NCBI RefSeq assembly: GCF_001038625.1
Contig: NZ_CP011803.1
Location: 5,394,001 to 5,458,000, forward strand
DNA: 64,000 nt
Reading direction: 5' to 3'
Source: Clostridium carboxidivorans P7
Lineage (GTDB): Bacteria; Bacillota; Clostridia; Clostridiales; Clostridiaceae
Numbering within the stretch: the stretch's first letter is position 1; every line of letters starts with the position of its first letter. A model generated the notes under the pieces. The model made no database searches and was not told where the DNA came from. It saw nothing but the letters and a program-made list of their open reading frames with translations. Of this stretch, positions 16,824-26,527 are shown piece after piece. A program made the position numbers and the translations under genes.

Positions 16824-17399
16824 ATGGAAAAGTTAAATGAATTAGTTGAATTAGTAAGTGGATCGCCCCAGTTTAGAATTACTGAAGTGTTTGATGAGAA
16901 AACACCACTTTTTACTTATTATAGTCAAACAGATTTAACAGATGATTTGGTGGGTATTATTTCAAAGAATGTGGACAATAAACAAGTCAGAACTAATGAT
17001 AAAGTAAATACCTTATGCCATGGTGATGTGGTGTTTAGTTTAATCACAGGAATTGCAACCATAGTAAGAAAAGAGCACGAGGGATATCTTTATACACAAA
17101 ACTATGTTAAGTTATTACCTAGCAATAACATTGATTCAAAGTTTTTGGTTTATATCATTAATGAAAACAAAACAATCAAGAAACAGTTTGTGCTTGGACT
17201 GCAAGGTTCGCAAGTTTTAAAATATACTCTAAAGCAACTTAAAGAGCTTGAAATACCGAAAATACCTTCCATAGATAAGCAAAAAATTATAGGACAAGTC
17301 TATTTTAATCAGTTAAGGCTGCAAGCCCTTAGAAATAGAGCAGCAGAACTTGAAACAAAAATCAGATTGTCCAAGTTAGAGGAGGCAAGTGAGAAATGA
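16824..17399 (+). CDS. Half-size type I restriction specificity (HsdS-like) protein
   Basis: 191 aa, about half of a normal HsdS. It contains one target recognition domain (GDVVFSLITGIATIVRKEHEGYLYTQNYV, LKQLKELEIPKIPSIDKQKIIG) and one conserved helical arm ending ELETKIRLSKLEEA. Half-S proteins can dimerise to replace a full S subunit, or may be remnants of domain swapping. It overlaps the restriction gene by four bases (ATGA), so it is co-translated with it. The genuine full-length HsdS lies 3.5 kb downstream with unrelated recognition domains. Confidence 0.8.
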   Translation: MEKLNELVELVSGSPQFRITEVFDEKTPLFTYYSQTDLTDDLVGIISKNVDNKQVRTNDKVNTLCHGDVVFSLITGIATIVRKEHEGYLYTQNYVKLLPSNNIDSKFLVYIINENKTIKKQFVLGLQGSQVLKYTLKQLKELEIPKIPSIDKQKIIGQVYFNQLRLQALRNRAAELETKIRLSKLEEASEK

Positions 17400-20300
17400 A
17401 TGAAGAGCAATTTGAAACTGAGTTAATACAATATATTACCAGTGGAACCATAACTAAACCTGAACACCTAGAAGGAATCAGCGACTTTATGGTTAGTGAA
17501 AAATCTGCTGATTATGTTGTAAAAACAAAGTTGTGGAAGTATGAACCAAAAATTAAAACTACAGAAAAGCTTTGGGATAACTTTAAAGAGATTCTTGAGA
17601 GGCACAATCAAAATACACTTGATCATCCACTAAGTACTGTGGAATTTAATCAAGTTAAAAAGATTATATCTGATATTCAAACCCCATATGAAGCTGGACA
17701 ATTTTTATATGGACTTAATGGAGTATCCCAAATCGAAATTGATTTAGATGATGGTCGTCACGTGTTTTTAACGGTTTTTGATCAAAAACAAATTGGTGCT
17801 GGAGATACAGTATATCAAGTAGTTAATCAAATTGAACGCCCTGCAGTTATAACAGGGAAACAAAATCGTCGTTTTGATACAACACTTCTTATTAATGGTT
17901 TACCTATCATACAAATTGAAGAAAAACGTGATACACATGATGTCAATGAAGCACTAAATCAAATGCATCAATATTCCGAAGAAAACCAATATCGTGATAT
18001 TTTTTCCACTCTACAAATATTGGTGGCAATTACACCAAATAACGTGAAGTATATGGCGAATACTACGCCGGATAAGTTCAATAAAGATTTTGCTTTTAAC
18101 TGGCAGCGTAAAAGTGATAATACCATTGTGCGTAATTGGAAAGAGTTTGCTGATTCAATGTTAAGTATTCCAATGGCACATCAGATGGCTACTAATTATA
18201 TGATTTTGGATGGCACAAAAAATAATCAAATGTTAAAGGTAATGCGTCCATATCAAGTATATGCTACTCAGAATGTAATTGAAAGTTTAAAACGAGTTGA
18301 TTTTGAACTGGGCACAAATAAAGTAGGTTATATTTGGCATACCACTGGTTCTGGTAAAACTATAACTAGTTTCAAAACAGCTTGGCTTGCAAGCCGTATG
18401 CCGAAAATTGATAAAGTTGTCTTCGTTGTAGATAGAATTGCTTTAACAAAGCAAACAAATGAAAAATATAATGCATATGATCCAGATGCAAGTGAAGATG
18501 TGATTGGTAGTGTTGAAAATACTAATAATACTACTGACTTGAGTCGGAAACTAAAAAGTAAGGATAATAATATCATTGTTACTTCTGTTCAAAAGCTTGA
18601 TACCTTAGTGAAACGCAAATCTTTTAAAGCACCTGATAAAAATATTGTATTTATCGTGGATGAGGCACACCGTTCAACTGGTAGTGAAAATTTTGAAAAG
18701 ATACAAAAAGCTTTTAAGAATTCTGCTTGGGTTGGTTATACAGGAACACCAATGTTTGATGAAACAACTAATGGCTTACGGACTGAAGATATTTTTGGAC
18801 CATTGTTACACGCTTATACCATTCGTGAAGCAATAGCAGATAGAAATGTTTTAGGCTTTAAAGTTGATTTTGAAACAACAATTGATGAAGAGCAAATGAA
18901 ATCAAAATATCTACCAAATTTCTATAGAGAACGTTATCCAAAGTGGTCTGAAGAGAAAATTATAGAAAAGATCAATAATTTGAGTCGAGAGGATATGGAT
19001 GATGCAGTTGAACCAAGTTTTTATGATGAAAATCTAGATCATATCAAGTTGGTAGTTGAAGATATTTTCAAGAACTGGCGAAATCGTTCAAACGAAGGTA
19101 AGTATAATGCACTTTTTACCACTCATGTTGGTGGTGGAAAAGCTAGTACTCCAATGGCAATGATGTATTTTAATGAATTTAGGCGGGTAAATGATGAAAA
19201 TAAGAAGAATGGTGGACAAACATTAAAAGTGGCAGTTACGTTTAGCCAAAACTCATCTAATAATGATAGTATGCTTGACACTAATCAAGGCTTACATGAT
19301 GCCATTAAAGCATATAACAAAGAATTTGGTACAAGCTTTGGCATGGATGATGTAGCTGGATATACACAAGATGTTACTAGTCGTTTGGACAAAACTGCTA
19401 AAGACAAGAAGTTCTTAGATATTGTGATTGTAATAGATCAACTTTTGACTGGATTTGATGCACCAGAACTTAATACCCTTTATGTAGATAGAACACTTAA
19501 AGGGGCTGGACTTATTCAAGCCTATTCAAGGACAAATCGTATTGCTGATATGCAAGAAAAACCTTGGGGGCGTATTGTAAATTATCGTTGGCCTGCTCAA
19601 AATGAGAAGCTGATGAATCAAGCCCTTGCAATTTATGCTAATAAGGATTCCGCAATTTTATCAGAAGATGAGCAACGTAATTCTAACCAAAAGGATGGTA
19701 TTATAGCTAAACCTTTTGAAGATATATTTAATGAAGTTAAGGAAGTTGTTGAGAAATTAGGTAGCTTAACTAATGAGTTTCAACAATTACCACCTTCTGA
19801 GAAGCAAAAAGAATATATGCTTGATTTGCTGCGTGATTATAATGTTGGTATGGCTAAATTAAAACAATATTCACCTGAAGAAGTTGATGGAAATGCAATA
19901 GGTTTCAATTACGAAAATCCTGATGAGTTAGTTGAAAAATTAGGGATGACAAGTGAAGAGGAAATCAGGCTTACTACAGTTTTAACCAATGAGCTTAAAC
20001 AACATATATCAAAAGAAAAGAAAATTCCTTTTTATCAAATTGAGTTAAGAATGACTCATGTTAAGGATGTGAAAATAGATTATGATTATTTAACTGAATT
20101 GGTGGAACAATTATTAAACCAGGTGCATGAGGGAAAGAGTAAGGAAGCTCAAGTTACGAAAGAGAAAATTAATCAATTTGCCAATGGGTTGGAAGACAGA
20201 AATTATGCTGCGAAGATTATGAATGCAGCAATTGCCATTATCAAAGGACATTTTCCGCCAGAAGGTTCTAATCTTAAATATCCAGTAAAATTGAGAAATA

Positions 20301-20605
20301 GTGAACAAATTATTCAAGCGGCTAACAATGTCAGCCTTGATAGAATGTTCTTAGATTTTCGAGTGAAGTGGGGAATTACAGATATTATCACAAGTGTAGA
20401 GATGCGTGAATTATTTAGTCGTCATAAATATGGCCTACAAGATTTAGATGATACTGGTCAAATTCGAGATATAATTGCAAAAGCAAGCGTGGATTATAAG
20501 ACGTTAGCACATGACGAAGAGATACAAGCTTTGTCTAAAATCAAGTATCGTAATGGTTTGCGTGAAGCCATTTATGAATTGGCTGATGGGTTAGTAGAAA
20601 GCTAA
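17396..20605 (+). CDS. hsdR: Type I restriction endonuclease subunit R
   Basis: 1069 aa. The N-terminal nuclease core has FDTTLLINGLPIIQIEEKR (Asp near 161 and ExK near 176-178) in a PD-(D/E)xK arrangement. The translocase has Walker A HTTGSGKT at about 315-322, DEAH at about 421, TGTPMF and LLTGFDAPELNTLYVDR with an arginine motif SRTNR. The length and motifs fit the EcoR124-like (type IC) branch. It cuts unmodified DNA after ATP-driven translocation, in complex with HsdM and HsdS. It is preceded by the half-S gene and followed by a RhuM remnant. Confidence 0.95.
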   Translation: MNEEQFETELIQYITSGTITKPEHLEGISDFMVSEKSADYVVKTKLWKYEPKIKTTEKLWDNFKEILERHNQNTLDHPLSTVEFNQVKKIISDIQTPYEAGQFLYGLNGVSQIEIDLDDGRHVFLTVFDQKQIGAGDTVYQVVNQIERPAVITGKQNRRFDTTLLINGLPIIQIEEKRDTHDVNEALNQMHQYSEENQYRDIFSTLQILVAITPNNVKYMANTTPDKFNKDFAFNWQRKSDNTIVRNWKEFADSMLSIPMAHQMATNYMILDGTKNNQMLKVMRPYQVYATQNVIESLKRVDFELGTNKVGYIWHTTGSGKTITSFKTAWLASRMPKIDKVVFVVDRIALTKQTNEKYNAYDPDASEDVIGSVENTNNTTDLSRKLKSKDNNIIVTSVQKLDTLVKRKSFKAPDKNIVFIVDEAHRSTGSENFEKIQKAFKNSAWVGYTGTPMFDETTNGLRTEDIFGPLLHAYTIREAIADRNVLGFKVDFETTIDEEQMKSKYLPNFYRERYPKWSEEKIIEKINNLSREDMDDAVEPSFYDENLDHIKLVVEDIFKNWRNRSNEGKYNALFTTHVGGGKASTPMAMMYFNEFRRVNDENKKNGGQTLKVAVTFSQNSSNNDSMLDTNQGLHDAIKAYNKEFGTSFGMDDVAGYTQDVTSRLDKTAKDKKFLDIVIVIDQLLTGFDAPELNTLYVDRTLKGAGLIQAYSRTNRIADMQEKPWGRIVNYRWPAQNEKLMNQALAIYANKDSAILSEDEQRNSNQKDGIIAKPFEDIFNEVKEVVEKLGSLTNEFQQLPPSEKQKEYMLDLLRDYNVGMAKLKQYSPEEVDGNAIGFNYENPDELVEKLGMTSEEEIRLTTVLTNELKQHISKEKKIPFYQIELRMTHVKDVKIDYDYLTELVEQLLNQVHEGKSKEAQVTKEKINQFANGLEDRNYAAKIMNAAIAIIKGHFPPEGSNLKYPVKLRNSEQIIQAANNVSLDRMFLDFRVKWGITDIITSVEMRELFSRHKYGLQDLDDTGQIRDIIAKASVDYKTLAHDEEIQALSKIKYRNGLREAIYELADGLVES

Positions 20606-20606
20606 G

Positions 20607-20852
20607 AATGGTGAATTAAATGCACAGAAAGTGGTTGTTTCCATTTTGAAAAATACCACTAATCACGGCTCTATAGGAGGTTTAGCGGTAAGTATTGACG
20701 AATTTTTGAAATTCAATCGTTATGAAATCTTAAAAGGTCAGGAATGTATTACTAATAACACTGCTAAAGAAAAGGCAATAGAATGATATAAAGAGTTTAA
20801 TAAAAATCAAAAAATAATTTCTGATTTTTATAATGAAATCGGAAAAGATTAA
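20607..20852 (+). pseudogene. RhuM-family protein, C-terminal remnant
   Basis: The frame reads ELNAQKVVVSILKNTTNHGSI, SIDEFLKFNRYEILKGQ, then AKEKAIE, an in-frame TGA at 20784-20786, and YKEFNKNQKIISDFYNEI before the stop. The spacing of EFL-NRYEIL, AKEKA-EYKEF and SDF-EI is that of RhuM-family proteins, which often accompany type I restriction genes. The N-terminal part and start are missing. Assignment rests on motif memory only. Confidence 0.55.
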
Positions 20853-20863
20853 AGGAGATAGAA

Positions 20864-22072
20864 ATGGAAAAAAACAAAAATAAACCAAAGCTAAGATTTC
20901 CAGGATTTACTGGCCCTTGGGAACAGCGTAAGCTTGGTGATGTGGTTCCAATTACTATGGGACAATCGCCTGACGGTAGCACATATTCAGATACTCCGAG
21001 TGACTATATCCTCGTTCAAGGAAATGCAGATTTGAAAAACGGTTGGGTTACTCCAAGAGTTTGGACGTCCCAGGTTACAAAAAAAGCTGAGGCAGGAGAT
21101 TTGATAATGAGTGTACGTGCTCCAGCTGGTGAAATAGGAAAAACGGCTTATAATGCGGTTATCGGACGTGGCGTTGCGGCAATAAAAGGTAACGAATTTA
21201 TATTTCAGAGTCTCGTCAAAATGAATGGGGAAGGATATTGGAAAAAACTCTCTTGTGGTTCGACCTTTGAATCCTTAAACTCAGACAATATTAAAAATGC
21301 TAAAATAATGATTCCAAATCTAGATGAGCAGGCTCAAATAGGAGTCTTTTTCAAGAACCTAGACAACCTTATCACCCTTCATCAGCGTAAGTTAATTGAC
21401 TTGCAAGATAAGAAGAAAAGTTTGTTGCAAAAAATGTTCCCGAAAAATGGTGAAGATTTTCCAGAACTTCGTTTTCCAGGATTTACTGACCCTTGGGAAC
21501 AGCGTAAGTTGGAAGATATTGCAGATGTCATTGATCCGCATCCAAGTCACCGAGCACCTGAAGTAAAAACTGTAGGAATCCCATTTATAGGTATTGGAGA
21601 TGTAGATGAAGTTGGAAATATTAATTATGGTACAGCAAGAATAGTTGATGAAAAAATCTATGATGAGCATCATAAAAGATATGATTTAGCAAACACCTCT
21701 ATTGGAATTGGAAGAGTTGCATCTCTTGGAAAAGTTATAAGATTACGTAATGATATTGGAAAATATGCTGTTTCGCCAACTATGTCAATAATTCAGTTTC
21801 ATAGTGATATTGAAATAAATTATGTATATTCATGTATGAACACCCCTTTATTTCAACAACAATTTACATCTCAAAGTAATGGCTCTACAAGACAATCTGT
21901 AGGAATTCAAGATTTAAGAAAATTAATTTTAAATATACCACTAGATATAGGTGAACAAAAACTAATTGGTGATTTATTTTGGCAGATAGACCACCTTATC
22001 ACCCTTCATCAGCGTAAGTTAAATCACTTACAAGAACAAAAGAAAGCATTACTACAACAGATGTTTGTGTAA
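20864..22072 (+). CDS. hsdS: Type I restriction specificity subunit S
   Basis: 402 aa with two target recognition domains. Each is introduced by the same segment (LRFPGFTGPWEQRKL near residue 11 and LRFPGFTDPWEQRKL near residue 204) and followed by a conserved helical arm ending LITLHQRKLxxLQ. The repeated segments are also alike at DNA level (CCAGGATTTACTG, CCCTTGGGAACAGCGTAAG), giving sites for domain exchange by recombination. The ATG has AAAGGAG. It directs the HsdM and HsdR subunits to a bipartite DNA sequence. Confidence 0.95.
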   Translation: MEKNKNKPKLRFPGFTGPWEQRKLGDVVPITMGQSPDGSTYSDTPSDYILVQGNADLKNGWVTPRVWTSQVTKKAEAGDLIMSVRAPAGEIGKTAYNAVIGRGVAAIKGNEFIFQSLVKMNGEGYWKKLSCGSTFESLNSDNIKNAKIMIPNLDEQAQIGVFFKNLDNLITLHQRKLIDLQDKKKSLLQKMFPKNGEDFPELRFPGFTDPWEQRKLEDIADVIDPHPSHRAPEVKTVGIPFIGIGDVDEVGNINYGTARIVDEKIYDEHHKRYDLANTSIGIGRVASLGKVIRLRNDIGKYAVSPTMSIIQFHSDIEINYVYSCMNTPLFQQQFTSQSNGSTRQSVGIQDLRKLILNIPLDIGEQKLIGDLFWQIDHLITLHQRKLNHLQEQKKALLQQMFV

Positions 22073-22105
22073 AATAATTTAAAAAGAGAAAGGAAATAAA
22101 AAACA

Positions 22106-23695
22106 ATGAGTAATAATCTGCAAACAATTACAAGTAAACTTTGGGCCATGGCAAATGAACTGCGTGGCACAATGGATGCGTCAGAGTATAAAAATTATAT
22201 ATTGGCATTTATGTTTTATCGATATCTTTCAGAACATCAAGAAAAGTATTTGGTGGGAAACAATGTTATTGATGTTGAAAAGGGAGAATCTATCAATGAT
22301 GCTTACCTAAAACAAGCGGTAGGTGCAGATTTAGATGACTATTTACAAGATATTTCATTAAGTTTAGGGTATGCAATTGCGCCAAATGATACATGGGAGT
22401 CTTTGATTAATAAAATTAATGATGCACAAGTTATTCCTAGTGACTATCAAACTATTTTTGATAACTTTAATAAAAATGCGGAATTAAATAAAGAAGCAGT
22501 GAAAGATTTTCGCGGTATATTCAACGATATTAACTTGGGAGATTCACGCCTTGGAAGTTCTACAAATGAACGTGCAAAATCACTTAACAATATAGTTAAG
22601 TTAGTTGATGGAATTGAATACAAGGGAGATGATGGAAAAGATATTCTAGGTGAAATCTATGAATATTTAATCGGTCAATTTGCTGCAAGTGCTGGTAAAA
22701 AAGGTGGAGAATTCTATACACCCCATCAAGTAAGTAAGATTTTAGCTAAAGTAGTTACGAGCGGTGTAGAAAAATCAGATGAATTTTTCAACTTATATGA
22801 CCCCACAATGGGCTCAGGCTCCTTGCTACTTACTGTTGGACAAGAATTGCCTAAGGGTACTCCTATGAAGTATTTTGGTCAAGAGTTGAATACAACAACT
22901 TATAACTTGGCTCGTATGAACTTAATGATGCATGATGTATCTTATAACAATATGGTATTAAATAACGCTGATACTTTGGAAAGCGATTGGCCAGATGGAC
23001 CAGATGGGAAAGGGATTGACCATCCACGAAGCTTTGATGCAGTAGTTGCAAATCCACCATATTCTGCAAAATGGGATAATGATGAAACAAAATTAAAGGA
23101 TCCACGTTTTAGCGATTATGGAAAATTAGCACCAGCTTCAAAAGCGGATTATGCTTTTATATTGCACAGTATATATCATTTAAACAACACTGGCACAATG
23201 GCTATTGTTTTGCCTCACGGTGTGTTATTTCGTGGTGCAGCAGAAGGTAAAATTCGTCAAACTCTCATTGAAAAAAATTATCTTGACACGGTGATTGGTT
23301 TGCCAGCTAACTTATTCTATGGAACAAGTATTCCAACAACAATTTTAGTATTTAAGAAGAATCGTAAAACCAAAGATATATTATTCATTGATGCAAGTAA
23401 TGATTTTGAAAAGGGTAAGAATCAAAATAACTTAAATGATGAAAATATAGATAAAATCATCAATACATTTAAAGAACGTAAAGATGTTGATAAATATGCT
23501 CATGTGGCATCAATCGAGGAAATCAAGGAAAATGAGTTTAACTTGAATATTCCACGTTATGTTGATACTTTTGAAGAAGAAGCTCCAATTGATTTGGAAG
23601 AAGTAAATAAGCAGTTAGAACAAGATAATAAGGAAATTGCAGAACTTGAAGCAGAGATTAATGAACAATTGAAGATTTTAGGTGTAAAAATTTAG
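22106..23695 (+). CDS. hsdM: Type I DNA adenine methyltransferase subunit M
   Basis: 529 aa. The N-terminal helical HsdM domain is followed by the methyltransferase core: motif I DPTMGSGSLLLTVG at about 231, the IIV motif ANPPYSAKW at about 315, characteristic of N6-adenine methylation. The C-terminus is a glutamate-rich coiled coil (LEEVNKQLEQDNKEIAELEAE) that binds HsdS. It starts 33 bp after hsdS. The gene order S'-R-(rhuM)-S-M differs from the common M-S-R order. Confidence 0.95.
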   Translation: MSNNLQTITSKLWAMANELRGTMDASEYKNYILAFMFYRYLSEHQEKYLVGNNVIDVEKGESINDAYLKQAVGADLDDYLQDISLSLGYAIAPNDTWESLINKINDAQVIPSDYQTIFDNFNKNAELNKEAVKDFRGIFNDINLGDSRLGSSTNERAKSLNNIVKLVDGIEYKGDDGKDILGEIYEYLIGQFAASAGKKGGEFYTPHQVSKILAKVVTSGVEKSDEFFNLYDPTMGSGSLLLTVGQELPKGTPMKYFGQELNTTTYNLARMNLMMHDVSYNNMVLNNADTLESDWPDGPDGKGIDHPRSFDAVVANPPYSAKWDNDETKLKDPRFSDYGKLAPASKADYAFILHSIYHLNNTGTMAIVLPHGVLFRGAAEGKIRQTLIEKNYLDTVIGLPANLFYGTSIPTTILVFKKNRKTKDILFIDASNDFEKGKNQNNLNDENIDKIINTFKERKDVDKYAHVASIEEIKENEFNLNIPRYVDTFEEEAPIDLEEVNKQLEQDNKEIAELEAEINEQLKILGVKI

Positions 23696-23707
23696 ATTTT
23701 TGGTAGT

Positions 23708-23732
23708 GGGAAAGTGAGAAATTCACTTTCCC
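23708..23732 (+). terminator. Hairpin after hsdM
   Basis: Perfect 10 bp stem GGGAAAGTGA / TCACTTTCCC with a 5 base loop, 12 bp after the hsdM stop. It lacks a strong T run, so its strength is uncertain. Shortly after, TTGGGAACAG recalls the hsdS repeat and may be a trace of an old specificity gene. Confidence 0.5.
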
Positions 23733-23775
23733 GCATTTGCTTGGGAACAGTAGCAACAAATAAAATTTAGCCCTG

Positions 23776-24408
23776 TTAAGACTGCTTGTCCGTATTATGC
23801 CAAATATTGTTTATTTCTTCAAGCTTTTCTGGTATTTTTTCAAATGCAAATTTAGCAGTTGCCTTTATCTCTGACCATGATAGGTATTTAACCTGTTTTT
23901 CTCCAATATTTTTTAGAGTGTCATAAACATTGTATACTGATATTTTATGTTTTCTACTACTTAATTGGTTTACTACATATTTTTTAGCTCCACCATCATC
24001 AGACATAAAGATACCAATTCCCATATGAAAAGCCATTAGAGATGAACGAATTTCACCAAGACTCTCCTTATCATGTCTGTATGTAAATACATCCCCTGCA
24101 AAGTCTTGATAATTAAAAGCTTTATATGCCTTTTTAAAATTTTCTTTGTAGCGTTCTTCATTACTCTGATTTAAAAAATCAGAATGATTATACACTTTAA
24201 TACTACCACTTTCCACTAGTTGTTTAGCAGTCGAGTTTCCCATTAATTCTTCTGTATATACATAATGATGCATTACAGGAGTAACGTTCATTTCATTCAT
24301 AATTTTAATAAATAATTTACCAGTTGAATCTTTTTCTGTAAATTTAATGAAAAAGTCAGTATCTATAACAACTTCTCTTTTATCCTCTGCCAGGTCACAC
24401 ATCGTCAA
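23776..24408 (-). CDS. PIN-domain protein, probable RNase toxin
   Basis: 210 aa. PIN-fold acidic residues appear in order: VVIDTDFFIKF (Asp16), an EEL segment near 54, SLGEIRSSLMA and FMSDDGGAKK, consistent with a Mg-dependent RNase. The start overlaps the end of the ImmA/IrrE-like gene by four bases, so it is the last gene of the operon Xre - peptidase - PIN. Expected role is a toxin or an abortive effector. The substrate is unknown. Confidence 0.75.
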   Translation of the reverse strand: MTMCDLAEDKREVVIDTDFFIKFTEKDSTGKLFIKIMNEMNVTPVMHHYVYTEELMGNSTAKQLVESGSIKVYNHSDFLNQSNEERYKENFKKAYKAFNYQDFAGDVFTYRHDKESLGEIRSSLMAFHMGIGIFMSDDGGAKKYVVNQLSSRKHKISVYNVYDTLKNIGEKQVKYLSWSEIKATAKFAFEKIPEKLEEINNIWHNTDKQS

Positions 24409-25214
24409 AACAGAACTTCATCTCCACATGTTTTTTCAACTGGTTTAATTTCAAACTCTTTTCTTATATTATTTATTTGAGTTTCATTAATTACTTTGCT
24501 CTCTTCTGCCGCTAGGAGGTGATCTTGTAAGTTATCCATGCTTTTTAATTTTGTAATAATGTTTAATCTTGTATACTGCTCTGCATTTATTATTTCTTTC
24601 AAGTAATCGCTGTCCTTGTATGTAAAGATTTTTTTGTTAAATTTCTCATCCAACCTACCTATTTCATTAAGTCTTCTAACCACCGATTTAAAAGGTACAA
24701 AGAAATAATTCATCAAATAAGCAATTAATTTTACTAAATCCAAAGCTTTTATTGTTGGTCCAGTATAATGCATTTCTTTTAATTTAAACTCCATAGCCTC
24801 TTTAAATAACTCTCTAGGCATTAGTAGCTCAGCTGCAAACCTATTTATTACAACTTCACATTTAAATTCCTCCTCAGGAAATTTTTCTCTTAATCTTTTA
24901 TCTACTTTCAATATATGTCCTAACTCATGCGCTGCAGTAAATGCTTGACGTTCTCTTGTATTATTTGTGTTAATAAACACAAATTGCTCCATCTTACCGT
25001 TTACAGGCTTTTCTATATGACAACCACTACAACCATCATTTTCTTCACCTTCTAGCGGGTAGTACAAAACTATACAGTCTAATGCTTGCAATATTGAAAA
25101 TACATCATCACGAATAATTTCATTTTTTATATTTTTTTCTTGTTTAATTTCTTGAACTAGCTGTTCAATACCATTAATGATATTTTCGCTTAACAATATA
25201 CTACACCTCTCCAT
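24405..25214 (-). CDS. ImmA/IrrE-type zinc metallopeptidase
   Basis: 269 aa. Zinc site HELGH at residues 96-100 in FTAAHELGHILK, followed by a downstream NRFAAELLMP segment with the third ligand glutamate, as in COG2856 proteins. These peptidases cleave partner Xre-type repressors in response to a signal. Here it lies between an Xre gene and a PIN gene, so I infer that it regulates or inactivates the Xre partner. CSGC at 62-65 could bind metal. Confidence 0.88.
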   Translation of the reverse strand: MERCSILLSENIINGIEQLVQEIKQEKNIKNEIIRDDVFSILQALDCIVLYYPLEGEENDGCSGCHIEKPVNGKMEQFVFINTNNTRERQAFTAAHELGHILKVDKRLREKFPEEEFKCEVVINRFAAELLMPRELFKEAMEFKLKEMHYTGPTIKALDLVKLIAYLMNYFFVPFKSVVRRLNEIGRLDEKFNKKIFTYKDSDYLKEIINAEQYTRLNIITKLKSMDNLQDHLLAAEESKVINETQINNIRKEFEIKPVEKTCGDEVLF

Positions 25215-25267
25215 ACAAAAAAATACCTAAAAATATATTACATATTTTTAGATATTTAAAATATATA

Positions 25268-25603
25268 CTAATCAGCCAATGCTTCTTTAATATTGCAATA
25301 CATATCGAATATATCAAGTATTTTTTCTCTATTCTCTGGTTGGTTAAATTTGCCCATACAATGCATAAAACCCTCACCTGTATATGCATTATCATCTCTA
25401 TAAGTAAATAGTTCATCAGTAGTTACATTAAAATAATCAGCAATATCTTTTATATCCTCTTCTGTAGTTAAAAGCCTAGCATCACAAAGTTTTTGAACAT
25501 CAAAACAAGAGTATCCTAATGCCTTGGCAAATGCTTCTTTAGAGATACCTTTTTGATTGAGTAATAAAGTAATGTTATTCCCCAAAACTCTTGCATTCTC
25601 CAT
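25268..25603 (-). CDS. Xre-family regulator / antitoxin
   Basis: 111 aa from the ATG at 25603, which has a GGGGAGGA ribosome binding site. An upstream in-frame ATG at 25672 has none. The N-terminal HTH is ITLLLNQKGISKEAFAKALGYSCFDVQKL. The C-terminal half (LFTYRDDNAYTGEGFMHCMGKF) may be the sensor or peptidase-target part. First gene of the operon with the metallopeptidase and PIN protein, and a likely autorepressor. Confidence 0.82.
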   Translation of the reverse strand: MENARVLGNNITLLLNQKGISKEAFAKALGYSCFDVQKLCDARLLTTEEDIKDIADYFNVTTDELFTYRDDNAYTGEGFMHCMGKFNQPENREKILDIFDMYCNIKEALAD

Positions 25604-25877
25604 AAAAATTCCTCCCCTTGCAATATTTTCAAGCCGATTACACATTATATCATATATCAATATTGTAGTCAACTCGAAATATCTATATTTATATTATACG
25701 TTTATTCTTCTATATTGACAAGAAAAATTATACTTAATATTACTAAAATTATGATTCAAATATGATAATATCCCAAATATAAAACTTGTATTATATATAC
25801 AAATTTGAAAAAAATTTCATAAAATCCACTTCACTTTCTAAATTTTACGTGTATATTAGTAAGTGGGGGTGTTTTTG
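25604..25877. other. Divergent promoter region
   Basis: AT-rich spacer between the leftward Xre operon and a rightward hypothetical gene. It ends with AGTGGGGGTG as ribosome binding site of the latter. Promoter motifs such as TATAAT-like boxes are plausible but not distinctive. Confidence 0.4.
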
Positions 25878-26291
25878 ATGGATAAAAATCTTAAGGATAC
25901 TATAAGTGCAGCAAAAAATTTACAGAAGGAAGGATTAATATATTTAAATGATAGTATAGATCTTGAGGTAGAGCCTAATTATCAGATACTTGCTATGATT
26001 ATACATAACTTAAATGACATGATAGATAGAGAAAAATATGAATTAGTTAAGAATGATGAAAAAAAACTAATACATGAGCTTGCTTTATTGAATTTCAATG
26101 AAAACGATTTAATTTGTGATGATGATGTGGAGATTATGGAAAATATGACAAGAGAATATATTGATATTTTAGATCCAATACTATATGAAGATGTTTGTGT
26201 TTTTTTTCCTAAGGCGGGCAAATTAGCTGAAATTTATGGAAAAGCTTCCACGCAGATTGAAGAAGGGAAGTTTAAAAATATTATATTTTAG
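25878..26291 (+). CDS. Hypothetical protein, 137 aa
   Basis: I choose the ATG at 25878 because GGGGGTG lies at the right distance; a GTG upstream overlaps that site. The product is acidic and helical, with DLICDDDVEIMENMTREYIDILDP in the middle. No known domain is recognised. It is divergent from the Xre-ImmA-PIN operon and might belong to it functionally. Confidence 0.6.
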   Translation: MDKNLKDTISAAKNLQKEGLIYLNDSIDLEVEPNYQILAMIIHNLNDMIDREKYELVKNDEKKLIHELALLNFNENDLICDDDVEIMENMTREYIDILDPILYEDVCVFFPKAGKLAEIYGKASTQIEEGKFKNIIF

Positions 26292-26490
26292 AAATTTACA
26301 TAAAAAAATAATAAGTCTTAATGTTTCAAAAAAATTAACATAGATACTTGGCATTGGAAACTGCTTCCTATACAATAATGTTAACAGATATACAAACATG
26401 CTGTTTTATTTAGAAGGGGATTAAAATAAATGATATATTAGGTTTTGGAAAATTTATTGCAGATAAATAGAAAAGTTAAACACAAAGCAG

Positions 26491-26526
26491 CAGCAGCTTT
26501 AATTTTAAGCCAACTGCTGTTTTTTT
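26491..26526 (+). terminator. Rho-independent terminator
   Basis: CAGCAG and CTGCTG arms followed by a run of seven T, reading rightward. It lies 200 bp after the hypothetical gene and immediately before the convergent end of the metallopeptidase gene. Confidence 0.6.
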
Positions 26527-26527
26527 A

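Noticed and set aside
16824..17399. Half-S gene as a plain pseudogene
   Set aside because: It has a good start, an intact frame, a complete recognition domain plus helical arm, and couples to hsdR through ATGA, so a functional half-S is at least as likely.
25201..25416. 71-codon leftward frame between the metallopeptidase and Xre genes
   Set aside because: It overlaps most of the Xre gene in another frame and lacks family features; the Xre frame has the proper HTH and ribosome binding site.
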